From: Meghimatium bilineatum
Lineage: Eukaryota; Mollusca; Gastropoda; Stylommatophora; Philomycidae
Reading direction: 5' to 3'
NCBI GenBank assembly: GCA_034231615.1
Contig: CM067298.1
Coordinates: 31,564,127-31,628,126 of the forward strand
DNA: 64,000 nucleotides
Shown piece by piece: positions 38,901 through 50,900 of this stretch (positions are counted from its first letter, which is position 1; each line of letters opens with the position of its first letter). The notes below the pieces were generated by a model. It saw only the letters and a program-made list of their open reading frames with translations, was not told the origin of the DNA and ran no database searches. Both the position numbers and the translations under genes were made by a program.

Positions 38901-41900
38901 TTGTTATCCACCAAAGTTGGGCATGTCTGACCATTGACGCTAATGAAATGGCAATACTTCTTCTTCGGCGATCATTATTCAGTCAGGTTGGGACTTTGGA
39001 TTCTATGATATAGACTGCTGTCTGTTTTAGAGTGTCCACTGTGTCATACAGTTTCTCTTCAACACTTATTGGGATGGGCCATGTCTTGTTTCTCAGGTCT
39101 GCATACTGGGGACATTCTTGTAGGATATGTTCTGCTGTCATATTTGCAAGGCTGCAATAAAATGGCAATACAACACATCTTCAGGATCCTGCTAGAAATC
39201 TAATGGATCATGGTATTGTTAATATAGAGATCTTGTAGGAGTTTAAGCACAAACACTGAAAAAATATACATTTATAGAAAACAACCAGTCAGAGGATATC
39301 CAACAAGGTTGAGAGTGTCACAGTAACAAAACTAAGAAGCAATAACTAAGGTAATGTACTATTAATACTGATTTAACTAATAATTAACAAATAATAAAAC
39401 TAATGTAAAAAAAAGAAATATAAAAAAGGAACAAGGACTTTATCCACGTTGTGGTCAAGCAGAAGCCTTTATCAAAAAGTTCTTTTTTTTTTAAGCTGCT
39501 AGTTACCAGTGCTCCTTACAGACAGAGACCCAGACCCAATCATAGGTGCCTTGCAAAGAAAGCAGCCCTGGCCCAACTCTAATATTGAGCTTTCCTATAC
39601 CGGAAACATGCTCGCAGAGAGAAAGGGTTCAGTACTCGATAGCCTCAGGCACAAATGGGACAAGGTCATTCAGCTTGAGAAAACAACTAGCTCCCAAATG
39701 CGTAGTGTGACTTGGACATGGGGTTCACGATGTTGGTGAACGACACCTCGACTAAGAAGGTGAAAGAGCCCAGGTCCAACTTTTCTGTTGAGTTCTTCTT
39801 TAACTGGAACCTGGCTCGTGGATGAGAAAAGGTACAGTACCCAATGGGCAAAGGCCATCTAATTACACAAGGCAAGTTCACTGACTGTGGAACACCTCAT
39901 GTGAGATAGATGTGAATGACAATCGTCTTGGTGAAGAGTCATTACACACCTGCGTGCCCTCTACAGAGAGGCAGTTTGTCACTGGCTATGGAAGCCCACT
40001 ACCCGAATTAAAGGCATGATGAAAATGGATGTGCTGGGTCTCAGATGTCCGACCACAAAGTGAGCCAACCGAGGTGCAAATAACACAGTTCAACTGTGGA
40101 ACTAGTAGTACAATGTACTTCATGCTCCCTGACAGAAATCACACAGTTTATTCATTATAGTTATAAGAGAGCGAACACAGAATAAGATAAAAGATGTAGC
40201 AGTATCAAAATGAAAGCATTCTTTGGAGAATATCCTTATATGCAACTGAGTGTCAGTAAATCATTTTATGAAAATTATTGGTCCAACTTGTCTACAAACT
40301 GCATTTCCCAAACTCCTAGCTCTAGCACAGTAATTGAGCAAGATCATTTTCTTGCTTTATGAGCATTTCTCTGTCTTGTTTAAGAAGATGACTATGCTCT
40401 AGATAAAACAGATACAGTGTAGTCACATTATAACAAATTTGTCTGGGGTGATTAAATAACAGAAATTCACTTTACATAATTACAAAAATAAAGTATACAA
40501 ATAATCAGGGATTTTAAAAAGCATTTTTAAATAGGGAATTTTGTTATAAACTTATGTGTTATAATGAGACTCCACTGTACTAAGGCTCATGTTTTTTTCT
40601 TGCCTCAAAGATTTTCTTTATTCACCCTTGCAATACTTGAGTTAAGATGATAGTGTGGTCTCCATTAAAAAAGTCTTGCTTTCAAATCGTGCTCAAATTC
40701 AAAACACATAAAGTTGGCAATAAATGCTTATATGGTATAATTTTCATTGTGTTTTTAATTGACATTCACTCCTAAATAACTATTTAACATGTGAGTTAAG
40801 CCAGAGAGCATGAATATGTTATGCTACAATATTTCAAAAACCCAAGTACAATTAAATAAATCCTGCACTCCTTGAGAGTCATTTTTGAACAGTGTGTACA
40901 TAGTTGCCATTGCTTAACCAACATTTTCTTGAAATATTACTTAGGGTCAGTGTTTTGTTGCCATTGATCCAAAGGCATTTGCTCCTGGCTTTGAAGACAG
41001 ACTTTCTGAGCTAATTCACCAATGTAAAGATCTTGAGCCTGTGAGTATTCTATTAAGAAAAATACACTAATTAAATTGTTGAATTCTTTTGAGCAGTTCA
41101 ATAATAGTAATGATGAAGTCTTGTTCTGCATTTGTTCTTCTTAAACTCCTACTAGTAAGTAGTCCAGAAAACAGAATACATTGTGTCATGGCTTACAACT
41201 TGACTGGAATATCTGCACTGTTAGGCCTGCCACATCTGACTTCAGTTGGCTTTTGAGTTCCTTTGACCCTCTATAGCAGTGTTTCTCATCCTTTTTTTAC
41301 CATTCTCCACTTAAGTCTTTCTAAAATTCTGATGCCCCCAATGTAACATACATATTTTTTTATATTAAAAGATTGAACTATTCCTAAATGAAGTCTAATT
41401 GCAACATGCTCGAATTGCCCCCCTGTACAATCAAATTGCCCCCCAGTGGGGCATGGGCTCCACATTGGGAAACACTGCTCTATAGGATGGGACAAACTTC
41501 ACCCCTAAACCTCTTTAGTTGCCTCTTGCGACATGCATGGCAGGTAACAGTCTCACTATTCTATGCTCCCGTTTCAGGACCAGCAACACACAGGCGATTG
41601 ATACAGTAAATTGAACCCTCCAGACTTAGATGAATATAAACAGTTGCAGATGGCATTCTAACTTACAAGACAAGTTTAAACAGACAAGAAATCATCCAGT
41701 CATTTAGAATACATTAGATGCTCTATCGAGTTAATGTAGGTTGCTGATCCAGCGGTCCATGGGCTCATGCCCTTTCACCTAATGCCATTTGATGGCATTA
41801 TAATGCTGGGAAGGATCGAATTAATGTAAGAAGTTGAGCTCTTGAGGCAAATCATGAGAAAGTTTGCATATTTTAGTGCCTCTTCAAATAATTGTATGGT

Positions 41901-44900
41901 AAATGCTGACCTACTTGTAGTTGTGTTTGATATGTGCAATATTAATAACATCTTGGAGTAGTCTTTGATCGCAGTCTATCTTACAAATGCCACTTTAAGT
42001 AAATGGTATAGTGCTATGAATTCTAGCAGCACTTGAAGCTATGGTAGCTACACAGCATCTGTAGAAACTGCTTGTTCTCGTCTATCATCAGTATATTCTG
42101 TCTTCTGTTAATTATGGATAGCCATCCTCACATATATGCTTTTTCAGTGTGGACATGTGGAATTGTATACAGAATTAAGAAGTGTGTACCATCGCTAGCT
42201 ACACTAAAAATATTCGTTTGAAATTGTGGTATATGTTTAAAATTCTGTCAAAACCTTTGCTTTAATAATTACACTTGTAGTTGAGAGTGACAACCTATGA
42301 TTATATTTTGAGTGATGTAATTTAATTCTATCCAGCTATATAATTAACTTTTCTATAGAATTAATGGTTGATCTCGGATATGAATGGGGCCTCATATGTT
42401 GGTGTATGTGAGAAAATGGTGAAGATGAAAAATGCAACAAAAGTAACAAAAACAAGTGAATCCCCTATTCATGTCTGACATTTGAATCCAGGGTAAAATA
42501 TTGCTAAATGTCTAGGTATAATATATGTTTCTGATGTTATCTCATCACCAAACTAATGTGCTCATAATATCATCTGTGAAAACAAATGAACCATGTACAT
42601 CTCTAATGTTATCAGTTAGGTCTAGGCCTAATGATCCTACAACCTCAATATATTCAATGCAGAATATACTGCGGCTAAATACCTAGAGTTATTCTATTAC
42701 TGATGTCATTTCATAATGAAACTAACATGCTCATAATATCTTCTATGAAAATAAATGTAATTCTCAGAATTCTTCATCATTAGTATCATAATCAATAGGG
42801 TAGCCGGGGGCAATGATGCGCATTTTTCACTGTTTTTGCGTATTCTGACAAATAGACTTACATATGAGAGACCAAACTAGCAGCAGTGTGTAGTTTATCC
42901 ATCTATCTAACAATCGTCAGAGTATTTACAAAATACAATCACATTTAGTCCGTAGAAATGAGATTTTAGGAACATGAGTAAAATCCCACCTTTGCCCCAA
43001 TTTTTGTGGCAAACGCGCAGGCAAAAACAATTACGAAATCATGGGGAAATTGACAAAACCAGCAAAATAACAATGTCACTTCCTATCTTAACATAGCCAG
43101 TCATAGTGTGGGGAAAATTATAGAGCACAAAGACTAGGCATATGTATCTTTATGTAACTTTAATACGAAAAAAAAATGAAAAAACGTTAATATGAAGAAA
43201 AAAATTAATACAGAGAATGGGTGCTTAGATCCGTTTGAAACTATAACAATGTGTTGGAGTGCTCTATATAGCATTTGACTATAATTTCAACTATCTATGA
43301 ATAGCGGAGGTCGTGCATCTATGATCAGCGGAGATCATACAACTATGACAGGCAGAGATCATGCAATTATGACCGGTGGAGATAGTGCAATTATGACCGG
43401 CGGAGATAGTGCAATTATGACCGGTGGAGATAATGCAATTATGACCGTCGGAGATCGTACATCTATGAATAGCGGAGATCGTGCATCTATGAATAGCGAA
43501 GAATGTGCATCTATGAATAGCGGAGATCTTGCATCTATGAATAGCGGAGATCGTGCATCTATGAATAGCGGGGAACGTGCATCTATGAATAGCGGGGATC
43601 ATGCATCTATGAATAGCAAATATTGTGCATCGGCGGAGGTCGTGCATCTATTATCTGTGGAGGTCGTACAACTATGATCCGTGAAGATTGTGCAGCTATA
43701 ACCGACAGGGATTGTGCATCTATGAATAGCGGAGAACGTGCATTCATGGATAACGGAGGAATAGCGGAGATCTTGCATCTGTGAATAGCGGAGACTGCAT
43801 CTATTATCAGTGGATATCGTACAACTATGACCCGTGGAGATTGTTCATCTATAGCAGCAATGGCTTCATTTTCAGTCATCGGCATCATTTTCTCAATTTT
43901 CCGTTTGTAATTCCTAAAAAGAAACATAACATGACAATAAAATATTGGTTTAAATATTTGGCAACATGAGGGGGAAGTGACTGGGGCAAACATGCGCAGT
44001 GAGTCCGCAGCGCATGTTTGCCCCGTCAGTGTGCGCGGCATTACCCCAAAATCACACTGTTGACAATTTTTATAAAATATCATGAAAACAAAAATTATCT
44101 TGACAATGTAACATGCTTAATAACTTAACAATACAACATAATTTTAAGTTTAGATATGTAAAATAACATGACCGTAATAATAACAGAGGACAAAGAGTGA
44201 GAAGTGGAAAAAAAGTTAGATCGAGAACGTTAAAAAATGAATTTACCTCATGGCTAAAAAATGACCTGCCCTTGACCAATGAAAATTCGTTGTGCGACAG
44301 AAACGGATGTTAGCGTCCAGCGTGGCCACGTGGTTTATGGGAAAAACCCATAGTTCTAGAAAAAACCACTGCGAATCTTTGCTCACAGCACATCTTTACC
44401 CCCGGCTACCCTATCACTGAAAATAGCTTCCATTTCAACTTAATTTGCACTGAATGGAAACAGATGACTAACAAGTAAATTACTACTCTGAATTACCTTT
44501 TTCTACAACAACCATAGGATAAGGAAGCTAGATTATTGCTAGTCTAATTTCCACTTTTCTCCGATGTGCAACCTTAAACGTAGTACTGCTTTTCATAGAA
44601 GAGTGCATAGCATCGGGTTCAATTTCTGAACCACAGATTTCAAGTAACATTTAGAGCCTATGGCATTGTTATGTTAATGGCGTGCTAAAGATTAACTCTT
44701 AGTGGACCCGGAGACAAAACCAGCAAATAGGGCAAAATTACAAATAGGTTGTCATTTGGTCTACTACAAGGTAATAAATAATAAAATGCTCATCATTTTT
44801 TGACTACTAATACAGTCAGTGGCCATTACACTCAGTGGTGTCTTGAAGGGCAGCAAAAACTTTATTCCAGTTTACTTGGTCTGTGACTATCCTTTGTATA

Positions 44901-47900
44901 GTGCCTCATCTCTCTTTTTGCATGTCAACTAACACAGTTTCCAATCACATTATATTTTGGCTGACCCCTCTGTCACATCTTGTAGGAGAGTGTTGATGTT
45001 CTTGTGTTGTGTACTGAACTTGATATGTAGCACACAGCATAAATAATGACAGAGATGCTAAATAATGCATCCATAAAGACCTCACAAGAATAAATACCCA
45101 GTGAAGTCAGAAGAAACTATGTATATGCCATACTAGACTAAATAGCTGCAAAAGCTTGAAGAAAAACTGAACATTTCTGAACATGGTTGTAATATTTAGC
45201 AACAATACAGTTCATTACAGAATGTCCGTGTTCCAACAAAATTCTGAAATCAACTTGAAACATATTGAGCTTTCTTTCTTTTTCAGCCTTAATATCTGAA
45301 TCTATAAGTTTATCAGATTCCCAGAGCATGATGCACAAGATAGAAAGGTGTCTGCTAGAAAAAGAGTCGGTCACTTTTCCAAACAATATCCAAAGTGTGA
45401 CAGGGATCTCGTCAGATCATGTAGGAGTCAGAGGCAATAAAAGAGCTGATGCACTGACAGGCAGTGTGATAAGACAGATCTGAGTTGATTACGGCAGTTA
45501 TGGATGCATTATAAAGTGATGAAGAGGAGGCTGAAAGAGACAGTGTGCATGACTAAGGCAGAGGAAAGAAAGTGCATCTTCTCTAGAGAGTCTGAAGAAT
45601 GCACAACAAACACATTCTGGCTTGGACATGTAGCTTATGTACATATTGTTGGCTGATGTGCTGTCGAACTGAGTATTTATGGGAATGTCCTAAATGCCAT
45701 GATGCTTGTTCCTAATTTAAAAAATCTGAATCTGTTCCAGTCCCTTTTCCCATTTATCATTATAAAAAGTCTCTGTATGACAAATAACTTTTATAGTTTG
45801 TTACTTTTATCAATTGTGCACACACACACAAAAAAACAAGCATATCATTTCTTTTGTTATACATTCCTTATAATTGTATTATCTCAATAATGTGTCAGCA
45901 TATATTTATCTGCAGGCTGAAGGAGAATCTGAAGTTCTTGTTCCTGGTGATCCAGAAAAAAACCACATTAAACTGTGTTCAGAAGTGGGGGGTATTCCAT
46001 ATCACCCAAAACAAATTGCATTTGCGGTAAGAAATTTGTCTTATTATACCTTTGCTTAAATTTTGTTTAACCATATCCCCCTTACAGTCACCTCACGTTG
46101 CTTCTACTGGTAGACAACTACAGTCACACCCTGTAGCTACAGTCATATTTGTTACTTTTTTTTGGCTATCAATATTACATTTTTAGTTTGTTCTGAGTTA
46201 ATACCTGCCATGACCTTTGCGTAGGTCACAGTTCATGCATTCTCTGTGTATTTACATTGTGGAAATATTATGTCTGACTGATTTTTGATAAATTTTTCAA
46301 AATTTGCAAAGTTTTGACAAAATATGCTCGCATTGAAGGATATTATTTGTATGTAAACTGATGATGATAGTTATTATGGAAACATGCAAAATGTAGGTAA
46401 TTTGCATATTAAATATAACATGGAAAGTGACAGTGAAGCTCCTTGTTAGATAGACCTAATGTTTCTGACAACGAGAAGGAAATTCGTGGTACTAATTGTG
46501 AATTTTGCCAGAGTGATGTAGTTTTTTTAGTAGAAGTTGACAATTTTGTAGAAAACACTGGGCCTGTACATAATCTTGATGAGATTGCCACACATTATGA
46601 ATACATTATCAACAAGGAATTTATCAATTTGCAGCCGATCGCACAAATTTGTATGTACCATAATGCACAGAACAAACAAGGAAAGAAGACAAGTTCTGGA
46701 TATCTGTAACTGCCATTGAAATAAAACATATTTTTTAAATATTTATATTATGATGGGCCTGTGTATTCTGCTTGAATATGGCATGTATTGGAGTACAGAT
46801 AGCTGGTTCAACGTTTCGGGTATATCAACCTGTTTGGGGAAAAGTAGATTTGAGAATATACCTCAATATTTTCATCTCAGTATCACTCCACTACTCAGCA
46901 TCTCCAAGGTAAAAAAAATGTCCTCACATAATGGCGAGTTTGACAGTTGATTTTTAAAAATATATATGTATTAAATTATCTTTGATATAGGTTCATGCAA
47001 GACTATTCATTTTTCTGTTGATCTGCCAAATCTGAGTGTGATATGATGAAAAGTTTGAAACCAAATGCATTTTTAACATTATTATATCGATAATTTGGAG
47101 GAGTTGTGCCCTTTGTCTTAGTGATGGATTGACAATACGGAAATTGCATAGTTGTGAAAGAGTTAAATCTTATACAGTGGAATTCCTTTGTAACAAATTG
47201 TTCTGGACTGATGAAATATGTAGGTAATAACCAAAATTCAATACATACAATTATATACAATAAAGAATAAAATAATTGAGGATTTTGAAAAATTCTGTTA
47301 AATAGGGAGTTGTGTTATAAACATAAATTCTATAAAGGGATTCCAGTGTAGTTAGACAATTCATTTTGATTTTTAAAAATGGGTACTGTAAGGGCTAATT
47401 TGTCCTGTGTGGGCTTATTCGATCTGTGTGCAACGCACTGAGAGCTTCTTCCCCCAAGGTATTTCAGGGAAGTGGGAAGTGGGAGAAGCCTCTCACTGCG
47501 TTGTGCGCAGATCGATGGATGGTGCATTGTATGTGCCTACTCAGGGATGGTGATTTAAGAGCATCGCTCTTTCTTGTTCCAATATCCATAATTCATACCC
47601 AACCCTCTAACCCTACCTAAACCCTATCCCTACCCCCCTCCCCCTCGGCACATTCGTGGAGTGGTGTCAGTGACCCCACTCCAGCAACCTGAGCGTATAG
47701 CGCCTATACTCACTTTGATGCTGCCAGTCACTGGACACATGGAGTATTTCAGAGGGGATATCAGCACTGCCTGATATCCCGCACCGTCCTCGTGGTCAGC
47801 AAGATTCTAGGTTTATATGTTTTAGATTTATATGTTTCCAAAGTATCTCTAATGAGCTTCAACAATGATGCGTCGCCCGTGTGTTGCCGGGGCCCAAATG

Positions 47901-50900
47901 GGGTGCAAAGAATAGCAACACTGTTTACCTTCCATGCATGTTGTAAAAGGCGACTGAGGAGGTTATGGGATGGAGTTGGCTGTCCCATCCCATATAGGGT
48001 CAGTGACCAAAAGCCTTGCTGAAGTCGGATGTGTCAGGCCGAAAGGTGCAGATATCACAGCAATGACACAACGCATTCCGTTCTCCGGACTACATCCTGC
48101 TAATCTGCAGGAGTTTGAGAATGAATGCAGAAGAAGAAGAAGAACAGTGATGCCATATTCTGGGAGCCTGTAGCTTAGAATAGCCTAGTGTGGCGTAGCA
48201 ACACCAGTAAATGTGATTGCATTGTGGAGAAGCATTAAATCTCAAATGTATGGAGAAGATGTGCTGCCTGAAAAGATAGAACAATAAACACACAGATGCG
48301 CATTTTTGATTGTACGTGTCATAAATGTGACAGGTGGCTTTATACAAGGATTAGTTTTTTCAAGAATCTCTGCTGCACACGCCAGAGAGATGCAACAACA
48401 CAGGTCTGAAACTTTGTTAAAGAAATAATGTGCTCAAAGAAATAATAAATGCTCAGTACAAATGATTGCCGTTTTACTATCTGTACATGGTAGGTAGTTA
48501 ATGAGTTTACCTCTCTTTTGGAGAGACGTGCCCCTTTCAACCAGTGGACAAGAAAGTCCAATTAGGTTATATCAGGACACATTACCATAAAATATTAGAG
48601 GTAATAAAGTCCCCAAAATTGTTTTTTTTTAACCCATACTATCTGTGCGTTATGGAAGCACAATGAAAATAATGCTGCTCTGCACATTGCATGAATGTGG
48701 GGTAGCGAAGATGGAGAAACGATACACACCATGTCACATCTCTATAGCATCTTAAAGGTATCATGTAGAATTTATGTGGACAACAACCACAGACACCAAA
48801 TTTCATGCTCCATTCATTCTTATGCAAGATTACTTGTCGCAATAAAACTTGTTGCATTATTTTTTATTGTGTCCCTTATATAATGTGTTTTATGTTCCTT
48901 TTTACCATAGTTACGGGTAAACTTTATTTCACTAAAGTTTGATCCATTTAATATGTGTTGGTTTCTGCTAGGACTACTATTATTTACTGTTGTTCATCCA
49001 TCACAAGTGATGATGACCATTTGTTACATCCACTTTTGAAAATTCAATTTTAGTTATGTCCTTGATTATGAGTTCGTAGATGGCTAATGAGCCCTATTCG
49101 AGCTGTAAAATTCCTTGGACAGTTTGGACATGGAATGACGACTGTAGACGGATCTTGATCTATCCGTGACTTTCTAGCTGCTCTCCGCTGTTGAGCTGCT
49201 GCTGTTCTTTTCTTTTCACAAGATGATGCGCTCTTTTTTATTCTAGAACGCCATGTAGATCTATTTTGTGCAAGCTCCTCCCATGTATCGTGGTCCACCT
49301 CAAAGGCCCTCATGAGTTCTTTAACGAGTCCTTGTAGCGCTTCCCTTGGCCACCCTGAGATCGTATACCCTTCTCTAGCTCACCATAGAGAAGTATCTTT
49401 GGCAGATGATGGTCTGGCATACGCACCAAATGACCTGCCCAACGAATCTGTGTCTGCACCAGGATCGTGTCAACGCTTGGGATACCAGCTCTATCAGGGA
49501 CAGTGGTATCTGGAATCTTGTCTTGTCATCCGATGTTCATAACTTTCTGAGACAATTTGTATGAAAATGATTGAGTTTTTTCACATGACGTCTATACACA
49601 GTCCATGCTTCACCAGTGTACAGCAGCACTGGAAGCACCACTGCTCTGTAAACCCTCAGCTTAGTCCGTAGGTCAATGCCCTTTCCACGTCAAACATTTG
49701 CGTACAATCTGCCGAAAGTACTGCTTGTTTGGCGATCCCTGTATACACTTCATCATCAACGTTGGCATTTTGTGATAACGTACTGCCTAGATATGTGAAT
49801 CTATTCACAACTTTCAGTGCTACACCATTTACCTTTATGCAGGGCTATTATTTACTACCATTCATTGTTAAGCACAAAGGCATGCAACAAAATCTAGTCA
49901 CAAATAACATGTATTTTATCGATTGAGATACTTCCATTTTCTACAGTAACCAAGTTCAAACATTTTTTATGTTGTGCATACAAATCTCTTCCTAGCACCA
50001 GATCTCAGACCTACTGCATGCAGTCATATGTAGATATATGTCATAGTAAACATTTTAAGTTTAATTTCATATTTAAATATAACATTTTAAGAGTACTTTC
50101 ATTCATAGATATAACATTTTAAGAGTACTTTCATTCATAGATATAACATTTTAAGAGTACTTTCATTCATAGATATAACATTTTAACTGTACTTTCATTC
50201 ATAGATATAACATTTTAACTGTACTTTCATTCATAGATATAACATTTTAACTGTACTTTCATTCATAGATATAACATTTTAACTGTACTTTCATTCATAG
50301 ATATAACATTTTAAGAGTACTTTCATTCATAGATATAACATTTTAACTGTACTTTCATTCATAGATATAACATTTTAACTGTACTTTCATTCATAGATAT
50401 AACATTTTAAGAGTACTTTCATTCATAGATATAACATTTTAAGAGTACTTTCATTCATAGATATAACATTTTAAGAGTACTTTCATTCATAGATATAACA
50501 TTTTAAGAGTACTTTCATTCATAGATATAACATTTTAAGAGTACTTTCATTCATAGATATAACATTTTAAGATTACTTATTCAATGTGTGCTATATTATT
50601 GGATTTTAAAAAAAATTAGTGTTCAAAGGCCTGAAAATTATGTAGTCAATAAGTTAATTATTAAAAACATTTTCAGTAGAATGAGAATTATGAACAAGAT
50701 GTGTTCAAATGAAACCCATCCAAGTGGGTTTATTACTTCCATCCTGGGTAGTTTTGTTATGATTAAGTAAAGGAATTATTAGGGAACATTTATGCACCTG
50801 AGTCGTCAGAAGAAGTTACCACAGGCATTAAAACATGTTTCCCACTGTCAGGGTAGATGGTGAATTCCATCAGGATAGTAGGACTTCGTTTGCTCATTGA

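Larger units (their letters stand above)
42798..44411. mobile_element. TA-target inverted-repeat transposon with internal minisatellite
   Basis: Both ends read GGGTAGCCGGGGG then C/T-AA-T/A-GATG-C/T-GC in inverted orientation (about 21 of 24 match), flanked by TA (42796-42797, 44412-44413). Length 1614 bp. GGGGCAAA(C)ATGCGC-like words recur near 42980, 43983 and 44010 in both orientations, like subterminal transposase sites. A minus-strand frame (from 44083) contains [20 protein letters not shown], faintly like the N-terminus of pogo/CENP-B-type transposases, but there is no DDE domain. Ldh2 intron 10. Confidence 0.82.

Noticed and set aside
43297-43677. 127-codon open frame of octapeptide repeats as a protein gene
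   Set aside because: The frame exists because the minisatellite unit is 24 bp and lacks stops on both strands; it lies within a transposon with no start context or flanking coding signal.
46430-46945. Extra Ldh2 coding exon in intron 11
   Set aside because: Exon 11 to exon 12 phase is already correct and the sequence resembles piggyBac transposase.
47596-47645. True interstitial telomere block
   Set aside because: Only a handful of imperfect CCCTAA-like units; kept as a low-confidence feature.
50081-50575. CRISPR array
   Set aside because: Units are contiguous with no variable spacers, and the genome is eukaryotic; it is a tandem minisatellite.
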